A stretch of DNA of 64,000 bases from Phenylobacterium sp. Lineage in GTDB: Bacteria; Pseudomonadota; Alphaproteobacteria; Caulobacterales; Caulobacteraceae. Positions 40,028 to 51,190 of the stretch are shown in pieces (position 1 is the stretch's first letter; each line of letters opens with the position of its first letter). Position numbers and translations under genes: made by a program. Under the pieces are notes generated by a model. The model worked only from the letters and a program-made list of their open reading frames with translations. It was not told the DNA's origin and made no database searches. Location: assembly GCA_020401865.1 (NCBI GenBank), contig JADCAS010000004.1, positions 578,811-642,810 of the forward strand, given 5' to 3'.

Positions 40028-40803
40028 CGGACTCCCGCCGCCGCCAGGATCCGGTCAGAGGAGGGCCTGCCCGACATACCCTGGCCCGGCGCCACGGTGA
40101 TCTCGATCACGCCCTCGCGCACCAGAGCCCGGGCTTGGCGTCCCTCGACCAGCCGCACCCTCTCCACACCGCCCAGGACAACGCGCCCGTCCGGCAGCCT
40201 CGTCATGCGGATGATGGCCTCGGCGGCGACCATGGCGGCGTCGGCGGTGAGGGCGGAGGAGGCCGGTGAGGCGTCGGCCTCGAAGGGGATGAGTCTCCGC
40301 GCGGCCCGCGTGGCCCGGGTGCTGGCCAGGGCCAGACGCTCGAGAAGCTGCTGGGGGCCGAGGGGCGTCATGCGGAGGGCCGGTCCGCCGCCGGACAGGG
40401 CCACGGCCAGGCCGTCCGGCCGGTCGGTGGTGAAGACGGTCAGGCCCCCGGTCCGGCTGGCCCGCAGGATCGGCTCGCCCAGGTCATTGAGGTAGAGAAT
40501 GTCGCCCCGTGGCGCCGGCTGGGGCCTCAGGACCCAGACCTCGGGGCTGCGGTCGAACTTGACCAGGGGCAGACCCTGGCTGCGGTCGAAGGTGAGGCGG
40601 ACCCCCGTCTCGCTGATGTAGCGCGCCACCGGCGGCGCCCCCGACTGCCCTGCGGAAGGGCTGAACAGGACGCCTCCGGTCCCCGTTGTCGACTGGGCGA
40701 GGGACTCCACCGCACCCGCGAGGGCGACGCCCGCCGCCAGGAAGGCGGGAAGGAGGCCGAATCGGCTTCGGGATGTTCGCTCAGGGTGTCCGGCGGAAGG
40801 CAT
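40024..40803 (-). CDS. Exported DUF4908-like protein
   Basis: 259 residues from the ATG at 40803; ATGs at 40812 and 40821 are possible. A signal peptide (FGLLPAFLAAGVALAGAVESLA) is cleaved before QSTTG. Conserved-looking features are ARYISETGVRLTFDRS, PLVKFDRSPEVWVLRP and GDILYLNDLGEPILRA, which I recall from DUF4908 proteins of Caulobacterales. The C-terminal half (~150-259) is Arg/Ala-rich. It is periplasmic or surface-linked by inference; no function is known. It lies just downstream of phaB on the same strand (49 bp). Confidence 0.65.
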   Translation of the reverse strand: MPSAGHPERTSRSRFGLLPAFLAAGVALAGAVESLAQSTTGTGGVLFSPSAGQSGAPPVARYISETGVRLTFDRSQGLPLVKFDRSPEVWVLRPQPAPRGDILYLNDLGEPILRASRTGGLTVFTTDRPDGLAVALSGGGPALRMTPLGPQQLLERLALASTRATRAARRLIPFEADASPASSALTADAAMVAAEAIIRMTRLPDGRVVLGGVERVRLVEGRQARALVREGVIEITVAPGQGMSGRPSSDRILAAAGVR

Positions 40804-40851
40804 CACGGACATTCTTTGCACAACGACTGGGGCGGATTTTGGACGCCCTCC

Positions 40852-41577
40852 TCATCCCGCCATGTACTGGCCGCCGTTCAGAGACAGGGTGGACCCGGTG
40901 ACGAAGCCGGCGTGCTCCCCCGACAGGAAGGCGACCATGTCGGCGATCTCCTCGCCCCGGCCGAGCCGGCCCACGGGAATCTGGGCGATGATCGAGGCCA
41001 AAACGGTCTCGGGTACGGCCTGCACCATCTCGGTGTCGATATAGCCGGGGCAGATGCAGTTTACGGTCACGCCCTTACGGGCATTCTCCAGGGCCAGGGC
41101 CTTGGTGAAGCCGATCATGCCCGCCTTGGCGGCGGCGTAGTTGGTCTGGCCCATCTGGCCCTTCTGGCCGTTGATGGACGAGATGTTGACGATCCGGCCC
41201 CACTCGCGCTCCCGCATGCCCTCGATGACCTGCCGGGTCATGTTGAAGACGGAGTCCATGTTCACGCGGATGACGTCCGACCACTGGGCGGGCGACATCT
41301 TGTGGAAGACCCCGTCGCGGGTGATGCCGGCGTTGTTGACCAGCACGTCCACAGGCCCAAGCTCGGCCTCGACCGCCCGCACGGCCCTGTCGCAGTCCTC
41401 GAAGGATCCGACATTTCCCTTGACGACCATCACGCCAAGCTCGCGGGCGCAGGCCTGAGCGGCCTCCTCATTTCCGGAGTAGCCCGCCGCCACCTTCATG
41501 CCGTCGGACTTCAGGCGCTCACAGATCGCCCGGCCAATGCCGCGGGTCCCGCCCGTCACAAACGCCACTCTCGCCAT
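40852..41577 (-). CDS. phaB: Acetoacetyl-CoA reductase
   Basis: 241 residues. An NADPH-dependent SDR, it makes (R)-3-hydroxybutyryl-CoA, the monomer for polyhydroxybutyrate. Signatures: VTGGTRGIGRAI (~6-17), VNNAGITRDGVFHKM (~84), NISSINGQKGQMGQTNYAAAKAG (split: SSINGQKGQMGQ and YAAAKAG) and the C-terminal LNGGQYMAG. All are typical of PhaB and not of FabG. It lies 27 bp after phaA in the same operon. No polymerase gene (phaC) is in the window. Confidence 0.95.
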   Translation of the reverse strand: MARVAFVTGGTRGIGRAICERLKSDGMKVAAGYSGNEEAAQACARELGVMVVKGNVGSFEDCDRAVRAVEAELGPVDVLVNNAGITRDGVFHKMSPAQWSDVIRVNMDSVFNMTRQVIEGMREREWGRIVNISSINGQKGQMGQTNYAAAKAGMIGFTKALALENARKGVTVNCICPGYIDTEMVQAVPETVLASIIAQIPVGRLGRGEEIADMVAFLSGEHAGFVTGSTLSLNGGQYMAG

Positions 41578-41604
41578 CGCCGCCTCCGTTGGGGGTTCAG
41601 AATC

Positions 41605-43871
<2,267 letters not shown>

Positions 43872-44017
43872 GCGGGCGCCGGGTCAATTCCGCCGCCCGG
43901 ACGGGATTGCCCGGGCCCGCCGGATCCAGACGAGAGTTTTCTCTTTCTTTTCAATAGGTATGGTCATGGCGCAGCCCTTGCTGGGCTCCCGGCGCAACCC
44001 CTCGCCGGAGATCCGCC

Positions 44018-44086
44018 ATGCCCGCCTTCGCCGCCCGCGTCTTTGACATCGCCCTGGTTGTCGCCATCTTCACCGCCTTCACCTGA
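44018..44086 (+). CDS. Possible 22-residue membrane peptide
   Basis: A short frame encodes MPAFAARVFDIALVVAIFTAF plus a final Thr. It is a single hydrophobic segment with one Arg and one Asp at the N-terminal side. GGAG lies 9 bases upstream of the ATG. It sits in a 234-bp gap between the protein coupled to PhaR and the end of a glycosyltransferase gene. So short a frame may be chance; it is listed because the hydrophobic pattern and ribosome binding site agree. Confidence 0.25.
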   Translation: MPAFAARVFDIALVVAIFTAFT

Positions 44087-44105
44087 GGGCGGGGTCCGGG
44101 TCGGC

Positions 44106-44873
44106 TCAGAGTTCCGCGACCGGTCCCGGGCGGCGCGCCCGGGACTGAAGCCACATCACCCCGAGAAGGTCCGAGGTCGAAGCCCAGAGACGGCCGAGGT
44201 TGGTGTACTTCGAGGCGCCGCTGGTCCTCGGGCGGTGACCGACCGGCAGGAAGAGGGTCGAATAGCCCTCCCGCAGCATCAGGGCCGGCAGGTAGCGGTG
44301 GATGTGATCGAAATAGGGCAGGCGCAGGAAGGCGTCCCGGCGAAACGCCTTCAGGCCGCAGCCGGTGTCGTTGGCGGTGTCCCTCAGGAGGCGGCGCCGG
44401 ACGCCGTTACCGATCCGGGAAGCGATTTTCTTGGCGGCGCTGTCCTGCCGGCGAACCCGCTCACCCCCCACCAGAGCCAGGTCGGGGGGTCCGGCCCTGA
44501 GGGCGTCGACCAGTTTTGGCGCATCGGCCGGGTCGTTCTGGCCATCCCCGTCGAGGGTGACGATAATCTCGCCCCGGGCCGCCAGGACCCCGGTCCGCAC
44601 CGCCCGGCTCTGCCCTGAATTCACGCTGTGGGCAAGGAGACGCAGGACCGGAATCTCGGCCTTCAGCGCCGCCAGGCGCTCGCGGGTATCGTCCCGGCTG
44701 CAATCGTCCACGAACAGGATCTCGACAGGCCAACCGGCGAAGGCGGCGGCGATCTCCCGGGCCAGATCCGGAGCCGCGCCGGACTCGTTGAACACGGGGA
44801 CCACCACAGAGACCTCGGGACTGGGCCCGGGCGCAGGGCCCGCCGGCGGGGTCTGGGAGGGATCGGAGACCAT
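44106..44873 (-). CDS. Family 2 glycosyltransferase (polyprenyl-phosphate type)
   Basis: 255 residues from the ATG at 44873. The GT-A fold is marked by VSVVVPVFNESG (~22-33), ILFVDDCSRDDT, and the DxD-type metal site in VTLDGDGQNDPAD. GRPxTSGxSKY-like RPRTSGASKYTNLGRLW near the C-terminus is typical of dolichol-phosphate mannosyltransferase/ArnC-like enzymes, which load a sugar on undecaprenyl phosphate. It lacks the C-terminal membrane helices of ArnC. Divergent from an ArnT-like gene 70 bp away, which would use such a lipid-linked sugar. Confidence 0.88.
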   Translation of the reverse strand: MVSDPSQTPPAGPAPGPSPEVSVVVPVFNESGAAPDLAREIAAAFAGWPVEILFVDDCSRDDTRERLAALKAEIPVLRLLAHSVNSGQSRAVRTGVLAARGEIIVTLDGDGQNDPADAPKLVDALRAGPPDLALVGGERVRRQDSAAKKIASRIGNGVRRRLLRDTANDTGCGLKAFRRDAFLRLPYFDHIHRYLPALMLREGYSTLFLPVGHRPRTSGASKYTNLGRLWASTSDLLGVMWLQSRARRPGPVAEL

Positions 44874-44943
44874 GGAGCATCCTACGATCTTTCGGGGCTG
44901 AAGGGAAACGACGCCGCCTTCGGATCGTGCTAACCAGCCCTTC

Positions 44944-46632
44944 ATGTGGCGAGCTGACATCATAAACGCCTTCCGGCGGCCCGGCGGCTGGCGCGGTCCG
45001 GCGGTAGCGGCCATTTTTGCCTTCCTGGCGGGGCTGCCCGGCCTCCTCGCCCTTCCCCCCCTTGACCGCGACGAGGCCCGGTTCGCCCAGGCCACGGCTC
45101 AGATGCTGGAGCAGGACGACTATGTGGTCATCCGCTTCCAGGACCAGCCCCGTTTCAAGAAGCCCGTGGGCATTCACTGGATGCAGGCCGCGGTGGTCGC
45201 GACCTTTGGCGACGCCGGACAGAGAGACATCCGGCTCTATCGCCTTCCCTCCCTGATCGGGGCCATGCTGGCCGCCGCCGCCTGTGTCTGGGGGGCTGCA
45301 GGCTTCTTCAGCCGGGGCGCCGCCCTCCTGTCCGGCCTGATTCTGGGCGGGAGTCTTCTGCTCTCCACAGAGGCCTTCATCGCCAAGACCGACGCCATGC
45401 TGACCGGCCTGATCGTGCTGGCCATGGCGGCGCTGGCGCGCCTGTACGCCGAGGCGAGGGGCGGTCCTCCGGCGGGTCGCCTGGCGGCGCCGGTCTTCTG
45501 GGCGGCCCTGGCCCTGGCGGTGCTGGTCAAGGGCCCTATCGCCCTGCTGGTGGCCGGTCTCGCCGCCCTCACCCTGCGTTTAGCAGACCGCCGGCCCCTG
45601 ACCGCCCGACCCATCGGCTGGACCTGGGGCTTGATCCTCTTCGCCGCCATCGTCGGGCCCTGGGCCTGGGCGGTGACCATCGCCACGGATGGCGCCTTCT
45701 GGTCGGTGGCGATCGGCGGCGACCTGGCGCCCAAGCTCGCCGGCGGCCACGAGAGCCATGGCGCGCCCCCCGGCATGCACGCCCTGGCCGCGCCCCTGCT
45801 CGCCTTCCCCGCCACCCTCCTGCTTCCCGCCGCAGCGGTCGTCGCCTGGCGCCGGCGGGCCGAGCCTGGCGTCCGGTTCGCCCTGGCCTGGCTCATACCC
45901 GCCTGGATCGTCTTCGAGGCGACGCCCACCAAGCTGCCGCATTACGTCCTGCCCTGCTACGCGGCCCTGGCCTGGCTCTGCGCTGCGGGCCTCGCGGAAG
46001 CGACGGGTCCCATCGTCCGGCGGGCGGGCGCGGCGTTGCAGGTGCTCGCGGGCATCCTTCTGGCCGGTGTCGCCGTCGGCCTGACCCTGACCTACGGAGA
46101 CGCGAGGGACGCGCCCGCCGCCGGCCTGACCGCCGGGCTCTTCCTCCTCGCCGGAGGTGCGGGAGCCCTGCTTCTGCTGCGCGGTCAACCCCGGCGGGCC
46201 TTGATCTGGGCCCTGCCGGCGGGCGTCCTCGCCCACGCCGCCCTGACCGCCCTCCTGGTCCCCAGCCTGCAACCCCTCCTGCTCTCCAGCCGGACCGTCG
46301 ACCTCCTCGCCGGCGCGCGCCTCCTGCCCGCCCAGGGCGTGGTGCCCGGCCCTGTGGCCGTTGCGGGCTATGCCGAACCCAGCCTGGTCTTCCTGGTGGG
46401 CACCGACACCGGGCTGGGCGATGCCGCCGATGCTGCAGCCGCCCTGGCCTCCGGTCGTGCGGCTGTGGTGGAGTCTCGGGAGCAGCCCGCATTCCGCCAG
46501 GCCCTGGCCCGGGCCGGACTCCAGCCGGTCGAGGTGGGCCGGGTGGCGGGCCTGAACTATTCCAACGGCGACGAGACCGAACTCACGGTCTACGCCCCCG
46601 CTCCCCGCCCCCCACCGGAGGCCCGTCCATGA
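44944..46632 (+). CDS. ArnT-like membrane glycosyltransferase (GT39/GT83 type)
   Basis: 562 residues with about 12 membrane segments. The first luminal loop carries the catalytic Asp-Glu region PLDRDEARFAQATAQML (~40-56), and RFKKPVGIHWMQA with PVGIHW is the lipid-phosphate/sugar site. IAKTDAMLTGLIVLAMAAL continues the core, and KLPHYVLPCYAALAWL is a late motif of ArnT/PMT enzymes. Such enzymes move a sugar from undecaprenyl phosphate onto lipid A or protein in the periplasm. The acceptor is unknown. It pairs with the divergent GT2 gene, and the stop overlaps the next gene (ATGA). Confidence 0.88.
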   Translation: MWRADIINAFRRPGGWRGPAVAAIFAFLAGLPGLLALPPLDRDEARFAQATAQMLEQDDYVVIRFQDQPRFKKPVGIHWMQAAVVATFGDAGQRDIRLYRLPSLIGAMLAAAACVWGAAGFFSRGAALLSGLILGGSLLLSTEAFIAKTDAMLTGLIVLAMAALARLYAEARGGPPAGRLAAPVFWAALALAVLVKGPIALLVAGLAALTLRLADRRPLTARPIGWTWGLILFAAIVGPWAWAVTIATDGAFWSVAIGGDLAPKLAGGHESHGAPPGMHALAAPLLAFPATLLLPAAAVVAWRRRAEPGVRFALAWLIPAWIVFEATPTKLPHYVLPCYAALAWLCAAGLAEATGPIVRRAGAALQVLAGILLAGVAVGLTLTYGDARDAPAAGLTAGLFLLAGGAGALLLLRGQPRRALIWALPAGVLAHAALTALLVPSLQPLLLSSRTVDLLAGARLLPAQGVVPGPVAVAGYAEPSLVFLVGTDTGLGDAADAAAALASGRAAVVESREQPAFRQALARAGLQPVEVGRVAGLNYSNGDETELTVYAPAPRPPPEARP

Positions 46633-47534
46633 GTCGCTTCATCGAGATTGTCGAGGTCGGACCCCGCGACGGCCTGCAGAACGAGAACCTCACCCTCACC
46701 CCGGACCAGAGGGTCGAGTTCATCCGCCGGCTGGAGGCCGCCGGCGCCCGCCGGATCGAGACCGTCTCCTTCGTCAACCCTGCGCGCGTTCCCCAGATGG
46801 CCGGCGCCGAGGAGGTCTGCGCCGCCCTTCCCGCCGATCCGTCGCGCTCCCGGATCGGCCTGGTGCTCAACATGCGGGGTTGGGACCGCGCCATCTCCAC
46901 CGGATGTGATGAAGCCAATGTGGTGGTCTGCGCCTCCGATACCTTCGGGATCCGCAACCAGGGCGCGGAGACCCGGGCCCAGATGGACACCCTGGCCGCC
47001 ATCGCCGGCCGTCGCGCGGCGGAAGGCGGTCCCCAACTCTCCGTGACCTTCTCGGTGGCCTTCGGATGTCCCTTCGAGGGCGAGGTGGACCCCGCCCGGG
47101 TGACCGGGCTGGTCCGCGAGGCGGCGCAGCTCCCCCTCGACGAGATCGCCCTGGCCGACACCATCGGCGTGGCGGATCCCTGGGCGGTGCGCCGCCTGGT
47201 CGAGGCCTGTCGCTCGGTGTCCGCGGGCAAGCGCCTGCGCCTTCACTTCCATGACACCCGCAACACCGGCCTCGCCAACGCCTTCGCCGGGATCGAGGCG
47301 GGGGTGGACGTCCTCGACGCCAGCTGCGGCGGGCTGGGCGGCTGTCCCTTCGCGCCCAACGCTACGGGCAACATCGGCGCCGAGGACCTGGTCTACATGC
47401 TGGAGCGGGCGGGCTTCGAGACCGGCTATGACCTGCCGGCCCTGATCTCCACGGCCGAGTGGGTCTGCGGCCTCCTGGGCAAGACCCCGACGGCATCGGT
47501 TACCCGGGCGGGGCTGTTTCCGATTCCGGCCTGA
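46629..47534 (+). CDS. Hydroxymethylglutaryl-CoA lyase
   Basis: 301 residues. A TIM-barrel enzyme of the HMGL-like family, it cleaves HMG-CoA to acetoacetate and acetyl-CoA, the last step of leucine breakdown. The N-terminal metal and substrate motif is IVEVGPRDGLQNE (~6-18). HFHDTRNTGLANA carries the metal-binding His pair, and the loop DASCGGLGGCPFAPNATGN (part: GLGGCPFAPNA) has the active-site Cys. It is coupled by ATGA to the ArnT-like gene with no pathway link. No leucine or isovaleryl-CoA pathway gene is nearby. Confidence 0.93.
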   Translation: MSRFIEIVEVGPRDGLQNENLTLTPDQRVEFIRRLEAAGARRIETVSFVNPARVPQMAGAEEVCAALPADPSRSRIGLVLNMRGWDRAISTGCDEANVVVCASDTFGIRNQGAETRAQMDTLAAIAGRRAAEGGPQLSVTFSVAFGCPFEGEVDPARVTGLVREAAQLPLDEIALADTIGVADPWAVRRLVEACRSVSAGKRLRLHFHDTRNTGLANAFAGIEAGVDVLDASCGGLGGCPFAPNATGNIGAEDLVYMLERAGFETGYDLPALISTAEWVCGLLGKTPTASVTRAGLFPIPA

Positions 47535-47537
47535 GCC

Positions 47538-48461
47538 TCAGCGGGGCGGGCCCTTCAGGCGCCAGAGGACTGGCCGGACGACCGCCAGGGCGACGATGAA
47601 CGGCCCCAGCGCCCAGGCCGCAAGGGACTCCAGCGGCGTGACAGCGCGCTTCCGGAAGAATCGGGCGAGGCCTCGGCCCTTGGCGAACTCCACACGCAGG
47701 GGATTCGCCCGGCTGGTGTGACCCACATGAATCACCCGGGCCGCCGGCTGGAAGACGACCTGGCCGCCGGCCCGGCGGACCCGCCAGCAGAGGTCGATGT
47801 CCTCGACATGCAGGAAATAACCCTCGTCGAACCCGCCCAGGGCCTCGAAGTCCGTCCGACGCATGGCGAAGCAGGCGCCCGATATGGTCGGCGTCTCGAC
47901 CACCCCGGTCGGGGTCGGTTCGTCCTCGAGGTGGACCTCGAACCGCCGCAGCGCCGGCGCCCTCCGGGCCAGGGTCGACAGGCTCAAGAGGGTGGACAGG
48001 GGGGTGATCTCCCCTCGCCGACCGCCCCTCTGCTCGGTTCCGTCGCTGTTGATGATGCGGGCGCCCACAAGGCTGGGCGACGGCCGGCCGCAGAGCGCTT
48101 CAGCCAGGGCGGTGACGCCGCCTTCGCCAAGAAAGGCGTCGGGGTTCAGGAACACCAGCAGGTCGCCCTGGGCGATGCCCGCACCGAGGTTGGCGCCGCG
48201 GGCGAAGCCCACGTTTCCCTGCCCGGTCAACAGGCGGACCCGGGGATTGAGGGCCGCCAGCTCCGCGAGGCGGGCGGCGTCCTCGGGCAGGGAGCCGTTG
48301 TCGACCACGATGACCTCACCCACCTCCGGCTGCGCCAGGGCGCTGTCGACCGACGGGAAGAGGGACTCCCCGGTCATGAAGACCACGAGCACGACCGAAG
48401 CCCCCGCGGCGTCTGCGGGGGCTGGGGCCATCCACACCTCGGGGCGGGAGCGCCTGAGCAT
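47538..48461 (-). CDS. Family 2 glycosyltransferase (rhamnosyltransferase-like)
   Basis: 307 residues; ATG at 48461, with another possible at 48431 (MAPAP). The GT-A core has VIVVDNGSLPEDAARL, NVGFARGANLGA and the metal motif FLNPDAF. The late acceptor motif GGFDEGYFLHVEDIDLCWR (part: GGFDEGYFLHVEDID) is characteristic of the WbbL/rhamnosyl group. The C-terminal ~30 residues are hydrophobic (WALGPFIVALAVVRPVLW) and may anchor it to the membrane. It is the last gene of the cysS-thrS chain, overlapping thrS by one base (TGATG). Confidence 0.88.
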   Translation of the reverse strand: MLRRSRPEVWMAPAPADAAGASVVLVVFMTGESLFPSVDSALAQPEVGEVIVVDNGSLPEDAARLAELAALNPRVRLLTGQGNVGFARGANLGAGIAQGDLLVFLNPDAFLGEGGVTALAEALCGRPSPSLVGARIINSDGTEQRGGRRGEITPLSTLLSLSTLARRAPALRRFEVHLEDEPTPTGVVETPTISGACFAMRRTDFEALGGFDEGYFLHVEDIDLCWRVRRAGGQVVFQPAARVIHVGHTSRANPLRVEFAKGRGLARFFRKRAVTPLESLAAWALGPFIVALAVVRPVLWRLKGPPR

Positions 48462-50401
48462 CAGCCTCTCAGCGCCGCGCGGGCCAGGTCCGGCGGGACC
48501 GCTTCTGAGGCCAGGGCGGCCACCGCCTCGTCCAGGGACAGGACAGTCTGACCCTCGGCGCCGAGGCGGCGGATCGCCACCGCCCGGCTTTCGGCCTCCC
48601 GGCGGCCGACCGCGGCGATCACCGGGGTCTTGGCCAGGCTGTGCTCGCGCACCTTGTAGTTGATCTTCTCGTTTCGCAGGTCGAGCTCCACCCTCAGGCC
48701 GGCCGCCCTCAGGGCTGCAGCGACCTCGCGGGCATAGTCGTCGGCGTCCGATGTGATCGAGGCCACCACCGCCTGGGTCGGCGCCAGCCAGAGGGGGAAG
48801 GCGCCGGCGTAGTTCTCGATGGTCACCCCCAGGAAACGCTCCATGGACCCGCAGATCGCCCGGTGCAGCATGACCGGCCTCTGCTTGGAGCCGTCCTCGG
48901 CCACATACTCGGCGTCGAGGCGCTCGGGTAGGACGAAGTCCAGCTGCAGGGTGCCGCACTGCCAGGTCCGGCCGATGGCGTCGCGCAGGTGGAACTCCAG
49001 CTTGGGGCCGTAGAAGGCGCCCTCGCCGGGCAGGGGCTCCACCTCCATGTTCACCGCCCGGCGGGCGGCCCGGTCGAGCTTGGCCTCGGCGATGTCCCAG
49101 ACCTCGTCGGAGCCGGCGCGGATCTCCGGCCGCAGGGCCAGCTTGACGCTGTGCAGGTCGAGCCCGAAGTCGGAATAGACCGAGTTCAGCAGCTTCACGA
49201 ACTTCGTCGTCTCGGCCTCGATCTGGTCCTCGCGGCAGAAGATGTGGGCGTCGTCCTGGGTGAAGGCGCGCAGGCGCATGATGCCGTGCAGGGCGCCGGA
49301 CGGCTCGTACCTGTGGCAGGCGCCGAACTCGGCCATGCGCAGGGGCAGGTCGCGATAGCTCTTCTGGCCGAAGTTGAAGATCTGGACGTGCCCCGGGCAG
49401 TTCATGGGCTTAACGGCGAGCTCCTCGCCCTCCGTCGTTTCGCACGTGAACATGTGCTGGCCGAACTTCTCCCAGTGTCCGGACTTTTCCCAAAGTCCCC
49501 GGTCCATGATCTGGGGCGCCTTGACCTCGACATAGCCGTCGGTTTCCAGGCGGCGGCGCATGTAGGCCTCCACCGTGCGGTAAAGGGTCCAGCCCTTAGG
49601 ATGCCAGAAGATCATGCCCCGGGCTTCTTCCTGCAGGTGGAAGAGGTCCATGGCCCGGCCGATCCGCCGGTGGTCGCGGCGCTCGGCCTCCTCGATGCGC
49701 TTCAGATAGGCCTCGAGGTCGGCCTCGCTGGCCCAGGCCGTGCCGTAGATACGCTGGAGCTGGGCGTTGCGGTGGTCGCCGCGCCAGTAGGCGCCGGCGA
49801 GCTTGGTCAGCTTGAACGCCTTGCCCACATGCCGCGTCGAGGGCAGGTGCGGGCCCAGGCACAGGTCCTTCCAGCTTCCCTGGCGATAGACCGTGATGAC
49901 CTCGTCCTCGGGCAGGTCGGAGATGATCTCGGCCTTGTAGGCCTCGCCGATCCCGCGGAAGTGGGCGATGGCCGCGTTGCGGTCCCAGACCTCCCGGACG
50001 ATCTTCTCGTCGCGGTCGACGATCTCGGCCATCCGGGCCTCGATGGCGCCGAGGTCATCCAGCGAGAAGGGCTCGTCCCGGGCGAAGTCGTAGTAGAAGC
50101 CGTCCTCGATGGCCGGCCCGATGGTCACCTGGGTTCCGGGGAAGAGCTCCTGGACCGCCTGGGCCAGAACGTGGCTGGCGTCGTGGCGGATCACCTCCAG
50201 GGCGTCCGGGCTCTCGCGCGTCAGGATCTCGAAGGTCCCCCCGCCGGGGAGCGGGCGGTCCAGGTCCAGCAGTTCGCCGTCCAGGCGCACCAGCAGGGCG
50301 CGCTTTTCCAGCGATTTGGCGATGGCGGCGGCGACATCGCGGCCGCTTGCGCCTTCGTCGAAGGCTCGCTTCGAGCCGTCGGGAAAGATGAGTTCAATCA
50401 T
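48461..50401 (-). CDS. thrS: Threonyl-tRNA synthetase
   Basis: 646 residues from the ATG at 50401. The N-terminal TGS domain (1-61) begins [14 protein letters not shown]. The editing domain (~65-225) contains [17 protein letters not shown] (part: [12 protein letters not shown]) with its His pair. The class II catalytic core has the zinc-binding MNCPGH and [19 protein letters not shown] and [15 protein letters not shown]. The anticodon-binding domain (~545-646) closes with [13 protein letters not shown]. Its start overlaps the yidD stop by 4 bases and its stop overlaps the next gene by one. Confidence 0.98.
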   Translation of the reverse strand: MIELIFPDGSKRAFDEGASGRDVAAAIAKSLEKRALLVRLDGELLDLDRPLPGGGTFEILTRESPDALEVIRHDASHVLAQAVQELFPGTQVTIGPAIEDGFYYDFARDEPFSLDDLGAIEARMAEIVDRDEKIVREVWDRNAAIAHFRGIGEAYKAEIISDLPEDEVITVYRQGSWKDLCLGPHLPSTRHVGKAFKLTKLAGAYWRGDHRNAQLQRIYGTAWASEADLEAYLKRIEEAERRDHRRIGRAMDLFHLQEEARGMIFWHPKGWTLYRTVEAYMRRRLETDGYVEVKAPQIMDRGLWEKSGHWEKFGQHMFTCETTEGEELAVKPMNCPGHVQIFNFGQKSYRDLPLRMAEFGACHRYEPSGALHGIMRLRAFTQDDAHIFCREDQIEAETTKFVKLLNSVYSDFGLDLHSVKLALRPEIRAGSDEVWDIAEAKLDRAARRAVNMEVEPLPGEGAFYGPKLEFHLRDAIGRTWQCGTLQLDFVLPERLDAEYVAEDGSKQRPVMLHRAICGSMERFLGVTIENYAGAFPLWLAPTQAVVASITSDADDYAREVAAALRAAGLRVELDLRNEKINYKVREHSLAKTPVIAAVGRREAESRAVAIRRLGAEGQTVLSLDEAVAALASEAVPPDLARAALRG

Positions 50402-50682
50402 GGCTTGGTCTGTCCGTTTCGGACTCCCCCGGAGGGCCCTTCGAGGGGCGGCGCGGGAATCCGGGGCGGCACCGGGTCGTAGCCCGATCCCCCCCAGGGA
50501 TTGCATCGACACAGTCGGCTGGCGGCCAGTCCGGCGCCTTTCCAGGGACCGTGCGTGATCAGGGCCTCTGCCGCGTAATCCGAACAGGTCGGAAGGAACC
50601 GGCACTGGCGCCCGATCAGGGGCGAAAGCGTCAGCTTGTAGGCGCGATGGGCGCCTCTGACGCAGCGTACATAAAGGGTCAT
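50398..50682 (-). CDS. yidD: Membrane protein insertion efficiency factor YidD
   Basis: 94 residues. The family has the conserved block [20 protein letters not shown] (split: [11 protein letters not shown] and [12 protein letters not shown]) and the second block [16 protein letters not shown], with four conserved cysteines. It helps YidC insert membrane proteins. In many bacteria it lies by rnpA and yidC; here it is coupled to thrS (ATGA) as in other alphaproteobacteria. The C-terminal ~18 residues ([17 protein letters not shown]) are flexible. Confidence 0.95.
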   Translation of the reverse strand: MTLYVRCVRGAHRAYKLTLSPLIGRQCRFLPTCSDYAAEALITHGPWKGAGLAASRLCRCNPWGGSGYDPVPPRIPAPPLEGPSGGVRNGQTKP

Positions 50683-50737
50683 GCCGGCTCGCAGGCTTGC
50701 GAATTAAGCTAGCGCTTATCCCGGGGAGTCCGCCGGA

Positions 50738-51190
50738 TCAAGCCGCGCCGGCGGGGCTAGTTCGCGTTCCGGCCTTGCGCACGGCTTCAAGGGCGGCCTC
50801 GAAGGCCAGCAGGGTCGAAGCGTGCCGGGCGGGATAGTCCTTGACCGGGGCGAGCATGGCGAGATCCGAGAAACGTCCTTCAGGCGGGGACCCGCCTTGT
50901 TTCAGCATAGAGCGAAAGGCCCTCGTCGCCAACTCCAGGTCCGATTCACTGGCGCCAAGGATCGCCGTACCGAGAATGGCGGCCGAGGCCTGGCCAAGGG
51001 CGCAGGCCTTCACGTCCTGGGCGAATCGGTCGATCCGGCCGGAGGCGTCGAGCCCCACGTCCACCGTCACCCGGCTGCCGCACAGGCGCGAGGTCTTCTC
51101 CGCCGAGCCGTCGGGGGCCTCCAGCCGGCCGAGGTGCGGGAGGTTGGCCGCAAGGGCCAGGACCTTGGCGGAATAGATGTCGTCAATCAT
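50738..51190 (-). CDS. NifU/IscU-like iron-sulfur cluster scaffold homologue
   Basis: 150 residues from the ATG at 51190; the longer frame is not similar. Cys37 (RLCGSRVTVDV) and Cys63 (VKACALGQASA) match the first two cluster ligands of IscU/NifU. The Asp after the first Cys is Ser here (CGS for CGD), and where the third Cys is expected the sequence reads RHASTLLAF. It is therefore a divergent subfamily that may not build clusters like IscU. It overlaps the SRPBCC gene by 4 bases and lies 55 bp before yidD. Confidence 0.87.
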   Translation of the reverse strand: MIDDIYSAKVLALAANLPHLGRLEAPDGSAEKTSRLCGSRVTVDVGLDASGRIDRFAQDVKACALGQASAAILGTAILGASESDLELATRAFRSMLKQGGSPPEGRFSDLAMLAPVKDYPARHASTLLAFEAALEAVRKAGTRTSPAGAA

